Origin: Nocardioides thalensis
GTDB lineage: Bacteria; Actinomycetota; Actinomycetes; Propionibacteriales; Nocardioidaceae
Assembly: GCF_013410655.1 (NCBI RefSeq)
Contig: NZ_JACCFP010000001.1
Coordinates: forward strand, 186,001-250,000
DNA: 64,000 nucleotides
Direction of reading: 5' to 3'
The notes under the pieces were generated by a model that was given only the letters and a program-made list of their open reading frames with translations, made no database searches and was not told the DNA's origin. Shown in pieces: positions 1-9,988 of this stretch; position 1 is the stretch's first letter, and each line of letters starts with the position of its first letter. The position numbers and the translations under genes are program-made.

Positions 1-179
1 GCGACCTGGTCATCCTGATCGCCTACGGCCAGATGACCACCGAGGAGGCGAAGGCCTACCAGCCGCACGTGGTGTTCGTCGATGCGGACAACAAGGTGGT
101 CGGCACCGGCGCCGACCCGGCGGACACCTTCGGCGACCCCGGCCTCAACCGGGGAGACCTGGTCGCCGCGGGCCGATAG
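1..179 (+). CDS. panD: Aspartate 1-decarboxylase, C-terminal part (cut by window start)
   Basis: The open frame enters at base 3 and stops at TAG 177-179. The 58 visible residues include LVILIAYGQM and PHVVFVDADNKVV, the conserved C-terminal half of PanD, which makes beta-alanine for pantothenate and CoA. The N-terminal half, with the self-cleaving Gly-Ser site that forms the pyruvoyl cofactor, lies outside the window. The neighbours nadB, nadC and coaX form the usual actinobacterial NAD/CoA cluster. The stop codon is part of the TAGCCT hexamer that probably drives nadB. Confidence 0.9.
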   Translation, partial: DLVILIAYGQMTTEEAKAYQPHVVFVDADNKVVGTGADPADTFGDPGLNRGDLVAAGR

Positions 180-188
180 CCTGCGCGG

Positions 189-1865
189 ATGCACGCCTCC
201 ACCCGCCGGCTGCCCGGCCGGCTGACCGCACCGGAGCCCGGCTGGACGACGCGCGCGGACGTCGTCGTCATCGGGTCCGGGATCGCCGGCCTCACCGCGG
301 CGATGCGCCTGCGCAAGAAGGTCGACAAGGTCATGGTGGTGACCAAGGACGTGCTGTCCGCGGGCTCGACACAGTGGGCGCAGGGCGGCATCGCCGCGGC
401 CCTGGGGCCGGGTGACACCCCGGAGCAGCACGAGGTCGACACCCTCGTCGCGGGTGCCGGCGCCTGCGACCGCGAGGCGGTGCAGGTGCTGGTCAACGAG
501 GGGCCGGCGGCCGTGCGCGAGCTCATCAAGCGCGGCGCCAACTTCGACCTCGACGAGGGCGGCGACCTGTCGCTGACCCGTGAGGGCGGCCACCACCGCG
601 ACCGGATCGCCCACGCAGGTGGCGACGCCACCGGCGCCGAGATCCAGCGCGCGCTGATGGAGGCGGTCGCCGCCAACCCCAACATCGAGGTCATCGAGCA
701 CGCGCTCGCCGTCGACCTGCTCCTCGCCGCCGACGGCGGCGTCGCGGGGCTGACCCTGCACGTGATGGGCGAGGGCCAGCGCGACGGTGTCGGCGCGGTC
801 CACTGCCGCGCGGTCGTCCTCGCCAGCGGCGGCCTCGGCCAGGTGTTCTCGCAGACGACCAACCCGGCGGTGTCGACCGGCGACGGCATGGCGCTCGCGC
901 TGCGCGCCGGCGCCACCCTGCGCGACCTCGAGTTCGTGCAGTTCCACCCGACGGTGATGTACCTCGGCCCCGACTCGCGCGGCCAGCAGCCGCTGATCTC
1001 CGAGGCGGTGCGCGGCGAGGGGGCGTTCCTGGTCGACGACGAGGGCGTCCGCTTCATGCAGGGCCAGCACGAGCTCGCCGACCTCGCTCCGCGCGACGTC
1101 GTCGCCAAGGCGATCATGAAGCGGATGCTCGAGACCGGGCGCCCCCACATGTGGCTCGACGCGCGGCACCTGGGAGCGGCGTTCTGGGAGCGCCGGTTCC
1201 CGACAATCCTCGCGACCGCGCGCTCCCACGGCGTCGACCCGGTCACGCAGCTGATCCCCGTCGCGCCGGCGTGCCACTACGCCTCCGGCGGCGTCCGCAC
1301 CGACCTCGACGGCCGCACCGACCTGCCGGGCCTCTACGCCACCGGCGAGGTCGCCTGCTCCGGCGTCCACGGCGCCAACCGGCTCGCGTCCAACTCCCTG
1401 CTCGAGGGCCTCGTCTTCTCGCGGCGGATCTCCAAGGTGCTCCCCGGCGAGCTGCGCCCCTGGCAGGAGCCCGTCGACGACGGCCGCTCCGTCGGGCTGG
1501 TGGCGGGCGCCGTACGACGCGACCTGCAGGAGACGATGACGTCGAAGGTGGGCGTGCTGCGCTCCGCGCCGGGGCTCGCCGAGGCGGGCGCGATGCTCGA
1601 CAAGCTCGCGTCGGAGACGGCGGAGCAGGTCGACCAGGCGTCGTGGGAGACCACCAACCTGATCACCATCAGCGCCGCGCTGGCCGACGCGGCCGCGCTG
1701 CGCGAGGAGACCCGCGGGTCCCACTGGCGCGACGACTTCCCCGAGCGCGACGACGTCGACTTCGCCGGCCACTTCGACGTCCGCATGCACGACGGCGCAA
1801 CCACCGTGTCGTTCAGCCCGTCGCCTGCGACCGACACCGACCTGCCCGCCGTGGAGGCGCACTGA
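189..1865 (+). CDS. nadB: L-aspartate oxidase
   Basis: This FAD flavoprotein oxidises L-aspartate to iminoaspartate, the first step of de novo NAD synthesis. The 558-residue length fits the family. An N-terminal Rossmann motif (VVVIGSGIAGLTAA, about residues 26-39) binds FAD. STQWAQGGIAA, the HHRDRIAHAGGDATG segment and the EFVQFHPT and GANRLASNSLLEG motifs are typical of the succinate dehydrogenase/NadB flavoprotein family. The ATG is 6 nt after TAGCCT (177-182), a likely leaderless start. It overlaps nadC by one base (TGATG), so the two are probably co-transcribed. Confidence 0.96.
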   Translation: MHASTRRLPGRLTAPEPGWTTRADVVVIGSGIAGLTAAMRLRKKVDKVMVVTKDVLSAGSTQWAQGGIAAALGPGDTPEQHEVDTLVAGAGACDREAVQVLVNEGPAAVRELIKRGANFDLDEGGDLSLTREGGHHRDRIAHAGGDATGAEIQRALMEAVAANPNIEVIEHALAVDLLLAADGGVAGLTLHVMGEGQRDGVGAVHCRAVVLASGGLGQVFSQTTNPAVSTGDGMALALRAGATLRDLEFVQFHPTVMYLGPDSRGQQPLISEAVRGEGAFLVDDEGVRFMQGQHELADLAPRDVVAKAIMKRMLETGRPHMWLDARHLGAAFWERRFPTILATARSHGVDPVTQLIPVAPACHYASGGVRTDLDGRTDLPGLYATGEVACSGVHGANRLASNSLLEGLVFSRRISKVLPGELRPWQEPVDDGRSVGLVAGAVRRDLQETMTSKVGVLRSAPGLAEAGAMLDKLASETAEQVDQASWETTNLITISAALADAAALREETRGSHWRDDFPERDDVDFAGHFDVRMHDGATTVSFSPSPATDTDLPAVEAH

Positions 1866-2776
1866 TGGCTCTCTCGCTCACGCCGTTCTCCGACCTCCCC
1901 GACGCGCTCCTCAAGGAGCTCGCCGAGATCGGCGACCCGCGCTCGGTCTACGACCTGGTCGCGGGAGCGCTGCACGAGGACGTGCCGACCGAGGACGTCA
2001 CGAGTGCCGCGACGATCGGCACCGACGTCCACGGTGTCGCCGACTTCAACGCCCGTGAGCAGGGCGTCGTCGCAGGCCTCGCCGTCGCCGAGCTGGTCTT
2101 CCGCATGGTCATGGGCGACACGGTCTCGATCGACCAGCGCACCGCCGACGGCAGCCGGGTCGTCCCCGGCGACGCCGTGCTGACGGTCTCGGGCCCGGTC
2201 CGCGGACTGCTCACGGCAGAGCGCACCGCGCTCAACATCGCGTGCCACCTCTCCGGCGTCGCCACCGCCACGGCCGCGTGGGTCACCGCGCTCGAGGGCA
2301 CCCGGGCCCGGGTGCTCGACACCCGCAAGACGCTGCCCGGACTTCGAGCCCTGCAGAAGTACGCCGTCGCGTGCGGCGGCGGCGTCAACCACCGCTTCAG
2401 CCTGTCCGACCGCGCGATGGTCAAGGACAACCACGTGCTCGCAGCCGGCGGCGTGGTGCCGGCGTTCGAGGCCGTGCGGACGGCGTACCCCGACTTGCGC
2501 GTCGAGGTGGAGGTCACCGACCTCGACCAGCTGCGCGACCTGCTCGCCGCCGGGTGCACTGAGATCCTGCTCGACAACATGAGCAGCGAGACCATGGCCG
2601 AGGCGGTGCGGATCCGCGACGAGTCGGGCGTGGCCGCGACCCTGGAGGCCTCCGGCGGGCTCACGCTGGAGCGCGCGGCCGAGGTCGCGCGGACCGGTGT
2701 CGACTTCCTCTCTGTCGGCGCGCTGACCCACTCGGTCGTGGTCTTCGACCTCGGCATGGACCTGCGCGAACAATGA
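1865..2776 (+). CDS. nadC: Nicotinate-nucleotide pyrophosphorylase (carboxylating)
   Basis: NadC converts quinolinate and PRPP to nicotinate mononucleotide and CO2. The 303 residues start at the ATG overlapping the nadB stop. Family hallmarks are ALHEDVPTEDVTS, the RTALNIACHLSGVAT helix, DTRKTLPGLRALQKYAVACGG (PRPP and quinolinate contacts), the HRFSLSDRAMVKDNH segment, and EILLDNM plus EASGGLTL near the C-terminus. An in-frame open stretch runs upstream to about 1151 but lies inside nadB and is Arg-rich shadow sequence. The end overlaps coaX by ATGA. nadA is not in the window. Confidence 0.96.
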   Translation: MALSLTPFSDLPDALLKELAEIGDPRSVYDLVAGALHEDVPTEDVTSAATIGTDVHGVADFNAREQGVVAGLAVAELVFRMVMGDTVSIDQRTADGSRVVPGDAVLTVSGPVRGLLTAERTALNIACHLSGVATATAAWVTALEGTRARVLDTRKTLPGLRALQKYAVACGGGVNHRFSLSDRAMVKDNHVLAAGGVVPAFEAVRTAYPDLRVEVEVTDLDQLRDLLAAGCTEILLDNMSSETMAEAVRIRDESGVAATLEASGGLTLERAAEVARTGVDFLSVGALTHSVVVFDLGMDLREQ

Positions 2777-3549
2777 GCCTGCTGGCCGCCGACATCGGCA
2801 ACGCGCACACCGTCCTCGGCCTCGTCGCCGACGGCGAGGTGACCGCGGACTGGCGGGTCGCGACCGACGAGCACCGGACTGCGGACGAATGGGCCGTTCT
2901 GCTTCGCGGATTGCTGGGCGCCCAAATATCAGATGTATCGGGAATTGCCGTGTGCGCGACCGTGCCCGCCGTGCTGCATTCCTGGCGCGAGATGCTCGAG
3001 CGGCATTTCGGAGATGTCCCGCGGGTGATCATCGAGCCCGGTGTGCGCACCGGGGTCCCGATCCTCGTCGACAACCCCAGGGAAGTCGGGACCGATCGCA
3101 TCATCAACGCTCTCGCGGCGGTCAATGATTACGGCGGCCCCGCGATCGTGGTCGATTTCGGTGGCACCGCGACGACTTTCGACGTCGTCGACGCAGACGG
3201 GCGCTATGTCGGCGGCGCGATCACCCCCGGGATCGAGATCTCGCTCGAGGCGCTGGGCCGCCGTGGCGCGCAGCTGCGCCAGGTCGAGCTGGTCCGCCCG
3301 CGCAGCGTGATCGGCAAGAACACCGTGGAGGCGCTGCAGTCGGGAATGATCTTCGGGGTCGCAAGCCAGGTCGAGGGAGTCGTCGAGCGGTTGATCTCCG
3401 CGCTCGGCGCCGACGCGGCCGACGTACGCGTGATCTCGACCGGATATCTCGCGCCGCTCGTCGTCGACGAATGCCGGTGTTTCACCGACCATTCGCCGTG
3501 GCTCACCCTGCGCGGGCTCGAACGCGCATTCCTGCGCAACGCGAAATGA
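2773..3549 (+). CDS. coaX: Type III pantothenate kinase
   Basis: CoaX phosphorylates pantothenate, the first committed step to CoA. The 258 residues are the normal size. The ASKHA-fold phosphate motif is LLAADIGNAHTVLGL near the N-terminus. GTDRIINALAAV and the VVDFGGTATTFDVVDADGRYVGGAITPG stretch form the rest of the active site. The start overlaps the nadC stop (ATGA). Codon use in 2880-3240 and 3340-3550 is slightly less GC-rich than in nadB/nadC, for example more ATT and GAT, without other signs of transfer. Confidence 0.95.
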   Translation: MSLLAADIGNAHTVLGLVADGEVTADWRVATDEHRTADEWAVLLRGLLGAQISDVSGIAVCATVPAVLHSWREMLERHFGDVPRVIIEPGVRTGVPILVDNPREVGTDRIINALAAVNDYGGPAIVVDFGGTATTFDVVDADGRYVGGAITPGIEISLEALGRRGAQLRQVELVRPRSVIGKNTVEALQSGMIFGVASQVEGVVERLISALGADAADVRVISTGYLAPLVVDECRCFTDHSPWLTLRGLERAFLRNAK

Positions 3550-3600
3550 GGAAATAGCGTTAAAGGTGGGCCGATCATCGCCTCGAAGTCGGCGTTATGC

Positions 3601-3606
3601 CATGAT
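3601..3606 (+). promoter_or_regulatory. -10 hexamer of lsr2, leaderless arrangement
   Basis: CATGAT lies exactly 6 nt before the lsr2 ATG, so transcription would start at or next to the start codon. No Shine-Dalgarno sequence lies in the intervening bases. The same layout recurs at many genes here. Confidence 0.5.
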
Positions 3607-3612
3607 CTCGAT

Positions 3613-3945
3613 ATGGCCCAGAAAGTGAACATCACCCTCGTCGACGACATCGACGGAAGCGACGCCACCGAGACCGTGACTTTCGGTCTCGACGGAGCGA
3701 CCTACGAGATCGACCTCAACGACAAGAATGCGTCTGCTCTCCGCGACGCCCTCGCCACTTATGTCGGGCACGGCCGCAAGGTCAGCACGGCCCGCCGTGC
3801 CCGCGCGTCCGCGCGCTCCGGCGCCGCGGCCGGCGGCGCCCCCGCCAGCGAGGTGCGCGAGTGGGCGCGGGCCAACGGTTTCACGGTCCCCGACCGCGGC
3901 CGGATCCCGTCCGACGTGCGCTCGGCGTACGACGCCGCTCACTGA
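3613..3945 (+). CDS. lsr2: Lsr2 family nucleoid-associated protein
   Basis: Lsr2 is the actinobacterial H-NS analogue: it bridges DNA and silences AT-rich, often foreign genes. The 110-residue protein has the N-terminal oligomerisation domain (MAQKVNITLVDDIDG, the TVTFGLDGATYEIDL strand region and a helix with ALATYVGHGRK). A basic Ala/Arg/Ser linker (about residues 56-76) follows. The C-terminal DNA-binding domain has the VREWARANG helix and an RGR minor-groove hook in PDRGRIPSDVRSAYDAAH. It sits between coaX and clpC, the common position in this order. Confidence 0.96.
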   Translation: MAQKVNITLVDDIDGSDATETVTFGLDGATYEIDLNDKNASALRDALATYVGHGRKVSTARRARASARSGAAAGGAPASEVREWARANGFTVPDRGRIPSDVRSAYDAAH

Positions 3946-3953
3946 TCGTTCCG

Positions 3954-3990
3954 CGCGGCGGCGGACCTCGTTCCTCGGTCTGCCGTCGCG
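3954..3990. terminator. Hairpin downstream of lsr2
   Basis: A 14-bp stem (3954-3967 with 3977-3990, one G-T pair and one mismatch) closes the nine-base loop TCGTTCCTC nine bases after the lsr2 stop. There is no T-run, as is common for high-GC actinobacterial terminators. The same loop occurs in the hairpins at 10951-10979 and, with one change, 37220-37248. Confidence 0.6.
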
Positions 3991-3997
3991 CTCGGGC

Positions 3998-4014
3998 GTT
4001 CGCTCTGAGCGGAC
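3998..4014 (+). promoter_or_regulatory. Candidate ClgR operator upstream of clpC
   Basis: GTTCGCT-CTG-AGCGGAC is an inverted repeat with one mismatch. It fits the CGCY-N3-RGCG core described for ClgR, which activates clp genes in corynebacteria, mycobacteria and Streptomyces. Its centre is about 48 bp before the start expected from the TAGGCT hexamer at 4042, a normal activator position. The match was made by eye from memory of the consensus. Confidence 0.45.
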
Positions 4015-4041
4015 GGCGTTTTCCCGTCACACGGAACGCGT

Positions 4042-4047
4042 AGGCTG
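4042..4047 (+). promoter_or_regulatory. -10 hexamer of clpC
   Basis: TAGGCT is about 54 bp before the clpC start and leaves a leader of about 45 nt that carries a proper ribosome site. This differs from the leaderless genes around it. The only -35 candidate is a weak T-rich stretch near 4019. Confidence 0.4.
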
Positions 4048-4100
4048 GTCCAGCGGTTGTCCCCTTCGACAGCCTGCGTGACGTGTGAGGAGCGATGCAG

Positions 4101-6677
<2,577 letters not shown>

Positions 6678-6681
6678 GCGC

Positions 6682-6791
6682 GAGTCGGCAGAAGTTCTCA
6701 GCCTGAGGGCATCGAGTCGGCAGAAGTTCGCAGGACTGGCGCGAACTTCTGCCGACTCGGTCGTTTCTGAGCGCCGGTTTCTGCCGACTCG
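6682..6791. repeat. Intergenic array of GAGTCGGCAGAAGTTC repeats, two direct and two inverted
   Basis: Copies lie at 6682-6697 and 6714-6729 (direct), 6743-6758 (inverted) and about 6779-6790 (shorter, inverted). Copies two and three extend to perfect 19-bp arms (6713-6731 and 6741-6759) around a 9-base loop. That hairpin could also end clpC transcription. The array fills the clpC to sulfotransferase gap up to the next promoter. Confidence 0.85.
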
Positions 6792-6814
6792 CGGGGTGCG
6801 ACACAATGCGAGGC

Positions 6815-7894
6815 ATGTCTGACGGACCGGTCTACCTGCACATCGGGCTGAAGAAGACGGGGACGTCGTACCTCCAGTCGCTGCTGCGGGCCAACCCCGA
6901 CGCGCTCGGCGCGCAGGGGCTGACGATGGTGCCGCACAACCAGATCGCGAGCCGCCAGCTGGTGCGGGCGCTCAAGGACCAGCTCCAGGAGGGCGTCGAC
7001 GCCCCGCGGGCGAAGCGGGCGCTCGAGCGGTTCCCGCGCGAGCTCGCGTCCGCCCCGGGCGACCGGGTGCTCGTCAGCGACGAGGTCTTCGGCGGCTCGA
7101 CCGAGGAGCAGGTCGCGCGGCTCGGCGAGGCGCTCGGCGGCCGCGAGGCCCACCTGCTGCTGACCGTCCGCGACATCGCGCGCACGATCCCGTCGGCCTG
7201 GCAGCAGACCGTCAAGGGTGGCTCCCAGGTGCCCTACGAGGCCTTCGTCGACGCCGTGGTGTCCCGCGAGGGCGAGGTGGCCGCCGGGTTCTGGCGCGCC
7301 TACGACGTGCCCGCGATGCTCGCCCGCTGGAAGGGCCTGGTCGACCCGTCGCGGATGCACGTCGTGCTGCTGCCGCCGCCGGGTGCCGCGCCGACCGTCC
7401 TGCTCGACCGCTTCTGCGGGGTGCTCGGCATCGACCCGGCGTCGCTGACCGCCGAGAGCGTGCGCGCCAACGAGTCGCTGGGCCGCGCACAGGCCGAGCT
7501 GCTGCTGAGGATCAACGGGCTGCTGGCGCCCCCGACGTTCCGCCGCGACCTGCACGGGCCGGTGCTCAAGCGAGGCTTCGCGATCGGCGTCCTGGCGCCG
7601 CAGAAGGGCGACCGGATCCCGATGCTCGCGCAGCACCGCGCGTGGTGCGAGGAGCACGCGCGGGGCGTGATCGAGGCTTTGGAGAGCGGCGGCTACGACG
7701 TCGTCGGCGACCTCGCCGAGCTGCACCCCCACGACTCGGCGTTCGCCGACGAGCTGACGCCGGTCGACGAGCGCGAGGTGACCGACGCCGCGCTGCGGGC
7801 GCTGGCGACGATCCTCGACGGCCAGGTCGCCGACCTGCGCCGCGAGCGTGACGCCAACCGCGCGGCACGCGCACAGCAGCGTGACCGGTCCTGA
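6815..7894 (+). CDS. Sulfotransferase-like protein
   Basis: The 359 residues begin VYLHIGLKKTGTSYLQSLL, the 5'-phosphosulfate loop typical of PAPS-dependent sulfotransferases. VRDIARTIPSAWQQTVKGG, near residue 125, fits the second (3'-phosphate) motif. No signal peptide or membrane segment is visible. ATG 6815 is 7 nt after CACAAT (6802-6807), which favours it over ATG 6806. A glycosyltransferase follows 13 bp later on the same strand, so the pair may modify a surface glycan. The acceptor is unknown, and a nucleotide-binding role without sulfation is possible. Confidence 0.7.
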   Translation: MSDGPVYLHIGLKKTGTSYLQSLLRANPDALGAQGLTMVPHNQIASRQLVRALKDQLQEGVDAPRAKRALERFPRELASAPGDRVLVSDEVFGGSTEEQVARLGEALGGREAHLLLTVRDIARTIPSAWQQTVKGGSQVPYEAFVDAVVSREGEVAAGFWRAYDVPAMLARWKGLVDPSRMHVVLLPPPGAAPTVLLDRFCGVLGIDPASLTAESVRANESLGRAQAELLLRINGLLAPPTFRRDLHGPVLKRGFAIGVLAPQKGDRIPMLAQHRAWCEEHARGVIEALESGGYDVVGDLAELHPHDSAFADELTPVDEREVTDAALRALATILDGQVADLRRERDANRAARAQQRDRS

Positions 7895-7907
7895 CGGGAG
7901 CTCCGGC

Positions 7908-8969
7908 ATGGCTGACCAGGGCGGCATCGTCGCCGCGGTCAGCACGGTCAAGGACACGCTGCCGCGCCTGGAGCAGTACGTCGCCCGCAACCTCGCGGGT
8001 GGGGTCGACCACCTGTTCGTGCTGCTCGACGCGGACCAGCCGGAGGTCGCTGAGGGCTTCGCGGCTCATCCGCACGTCACCTGCATCCGCACCGACGACG
8101 CCTGGTGGCAGGGTGGGCGGCCGCCCGAGCTGAACCACAGGCAGCGCATCAACGCCAACGCGATCCGCCACCTCCTCGGCGAGCTGGGCTGGGCGTCCTG
8201 GCTCTTCCACGTCGACGGCGACGAGGTGGTGCGCGTCGACCGCGACCGCCTCGCCGCGGTGCCCCCATCGGTCCCCGCCGTCAGGCTCGAGGTGCGTGAG
8301 GCGGTCAGCCGGCTGCGTTGGGAGCGACCGCCCACCTGGTTCAAGCGGCCCCTCGAGAAGCCCGAGCTGCGCCGCCTCGTCCGGCGCGGCGTGATCGAGA
8401 AGCCCACCAACGGGGCCTTCCTGCACGGGCACGCCGACGGCAAGTCCGGCGTGCGACCGGGCACTGACACCTGGCTCACCCTGCACGACCCCGTGGGCGC
8501 CGACGGGGGAGCGGTGGACACCGCCGCGGACCCGTCGTTCCTGGTGCTGCACTTCGAGTCCTACTCGGGCGAGGAGTTCGCGCGGAAGTGGACCGCCCTC
8601 GCCCAGGCCGGGCCGGACACCAGGCTGCGTCCCATCCGGCAGCGGACCATGGACGCCGTGCAGGGCCTCCTCGCCCGCGGCCTGCCGCCGGAGGCGCTGG
8701 AGCAGGAGCTGCTCGCGCTCTACGAGCGCACGATCGCCGACGACCTCGACCTCCTGCGGAGGCTCGGCGTGGTCGACGAGATCGACGCCGACCGCGGGAC
8801 CCACGAGCCGGCCGCGCCGAGCGCGGACCAGCGGGCCGCGCTCGACGCCGCGCTTGACCGGCTGCGGGAGACGCCGAAGGACGGGTTCCGGCCGCCCGCG
8901 AACCGGCCGGTCGAGACCCCGGGCGCAGCGGCGCCTACGGCAGCGCCACGCCCCCGTCGGCGGTCCTGA
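7908..8969 (+). CDS. Family 2-like glycosyltransferase
   Basis: The 353 residues open with IVAAVSTVKDTLPRLEQYVARNLAGGVDHLFVLLD, as in GT2/GT92-like transferases that start from a fixed point and describe a distant substrate. A DGDE motif in WLFHVDGDEVVRVD acts as the likely metal/nucleotide-sugar DxD. A charged Pro/Arg-rich tail ends the protein. ATG 7908 has GGGAG (7896-7900) 7 nt upstream; an in-frame ATG at 7848 lies inside the previous gene. The 3' end overlaps mutY tail to tail by 35 bp. It probably works with the sulfotransferase-like gene. Donor and acceptor are unknown. Confidence 0.65.
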   Translation: MADQGGIVAAVSTVKDTLPRLEQYVARNLAGGVDHLFVLLDADQPEVAEGFAAHPHVTCIRTDDAWWQGGRPPELNHRQRINANAIRHLLGELGWASWLFHVDGDEVVRVDRDRLAAVPPSVPAVRLEVREAVSRLRWERPPTWFKRPLEKPELRRLVRRGVIEKPTNGAFLHGHADGKSGVRPGTDTWLTLHDPVGADGGAVDTAADPSFLVLHFESYSGEEFARKWTALAQAGPDTRLRPIRQRTMDAVQGLLARGLPPEALEQELLALYERTIADDLDLLRRLGVVDEIDADRGTHEPAAPSADQRAALDAALDRLRETPKDGFRPPANRPVETPGAAAPTAAPRPRRRS

Positions 8970-9825
8970 CCGCCAAGCCGTCGGCGAGCAGGGACTCCAG
9001 GCAGCGGGCGCGCTGGGCCGCGTCGTCCCACACCGCGTCCAGCCGGTCGGACGGTACGGCGCCCTCGGCGTCGCGCAGCACGGCCAGCAGCCGGCCCCGG
9101 CACTGGCGGTCGGTGCCGGCGTAGGTCTGCACCGGGCGGGGCGGACCGTCGTACGCCGGCCGCCCGGCGGTGTGCCACGCGCACAGCGCGACCACGGGGC
9201 AGGCGTCACAGCGGGGCCGGTCCGCCGTACAGACCAGGGCGCCGAGCTCCATCACCGCCACCGACCAGGTCGCCGCGGTCGGCTCGTCGTCGGGCAGCAG
9301 CGCCGCAGCCACGTCGCGCTCGGCGCGGGTGACCGAGCGGGCCGGGAACTCCACGCCGCTCACCGCGCGGCCGAGCACGCGCCGGACGTTGGTGTCGAGC
9401 ACGACGTGCCGGCGACCGTGGGCGAACGTCGCGATCGCGGCGGCCGTGTAGTCACCCACGCCGGGCAGCGCGAGCAGCGCGTCGTAGTCGGCCGGCACCT
9501 CGCCGCCGTGCTCGTCGCGGATCGCCGTCGCCGCCGCGTGCAGCCGCAACGCGCGCCGTGGGTAGCCGAGGCGGCCCCAGGCCCGCACCGCCTCGCCGGT
9601 GGGTTCCGCCGCGAGGTCCGCCGGTGTCGGCCACCGCTCGAGCCACGTCTCGTGCACCGGGAGCACCCGGTTGACCGGGGTCTGCTGGAGCATGAACTCC
9701 GAGACCATCACCGACCACGCGCTGGCCTCGGGCCGCCGCCACGGCAGGTCGCGCGCGTGCTCGTCGTACCACTCCAGGACCGGCGCCACCAACGGTGACG
9801 ATCCCGGCGCGGTCTGGCTGCTCAC
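8935..9825 (-). CDS. mutY: A/G-specific adenine DNA glycosylase
   Basis: MutY removes adenine opposite 8-oxoguanine. The 296 residues contain the catalytic Glu in VSEFMLQQTPV, the helix-hairpin-helix LLALPGVGDYTAAAIATF with the catalytic Asp in VLDTNVRRV, and a 4Fe-4S cluster of the form C-x6-C-x2-C-x5-C (CTADRPRCDACPVVALC). The usual C-terminal NUDIX-like domain that recognises 8-oxoG is replaced by about 70 residues resembling a small winged helix. GTG 9825 lies 6 nt after the minus-strand hexamer CACAAT (9837-9832), a leaderless start. mutY near disA/radA is common in actinobacteria. Confidence 0.95.
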   Translation of the reverse strand: MSSQTAPGSSPLVAPVLEWYDEHARDLPWRRPEASAWSVMVSEFMLQQTPVNRVLPVHETWLERWPTPADLAAEPTGEAVRAWGRLGYPRRALRLHAAATAIRDEHGGEVPADYDALLALPGVGDYTAAAIATFAHGRRHVVLDTNVRRVLGRAVSGVEFPARSVTRAERDVAAALLPDDEPTAATWSVAVMELGALVCTADRPRCDACPVVALCAWHTAGRPAYDGPPRPVQTYAGTDRQCRGRLLAVLRDAEGAVPSDRLDAVWDDAAQRARCLESLLADGLAVRTADGGVALP

Positions 9826-9837
9826 CGTCCAATTGTG

Positions 9838-9935
9838 CCGAGTCGGCGCATCTTCACGCGTCTGGGGCTCCGAGCCGGCTCGTCTTCACGCGTGTGGGAC
9901 GCCGAGTCGGCTGGTGATCACGCGGCGACTCGGCG
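9838..9935. repeat. Tandem 32-bp repeats in the mutY / membrane-protein divergent gap
   Basis: Units at 9838-9869 and 9870-9901 share the edge CCGAG(T/C)CGGC and the core CTTCACGCGT. A third, shorter unit starts at 9902, followed by an inverted CGACTCGGC near 9926-9934. The array lies between the mutY promoter and the start of the next gene. A GAGTCGGC edge also occurs in the array at 6682. Confidence 0.8.
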
Positions 9936-9988
9936 ATGCACGGTGTGGGACCGACGATCGGGGGCGTCCCGCGGCTAGCGTCGGATCC

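Noticed and set aside
2889..3550. Lower-GC stretch inside coaX as a sign of transfer
   Set aside because: The bias is mild, the gene is in its usual operon and context, and the protein is a normal CoaX.
9599..9988. Upstream extension of the membrane-anchored protein gene to 9599
   Set aside because: It is antisense to mutY and crosses the tandem repeats. The -10 box supports ATG 9989.
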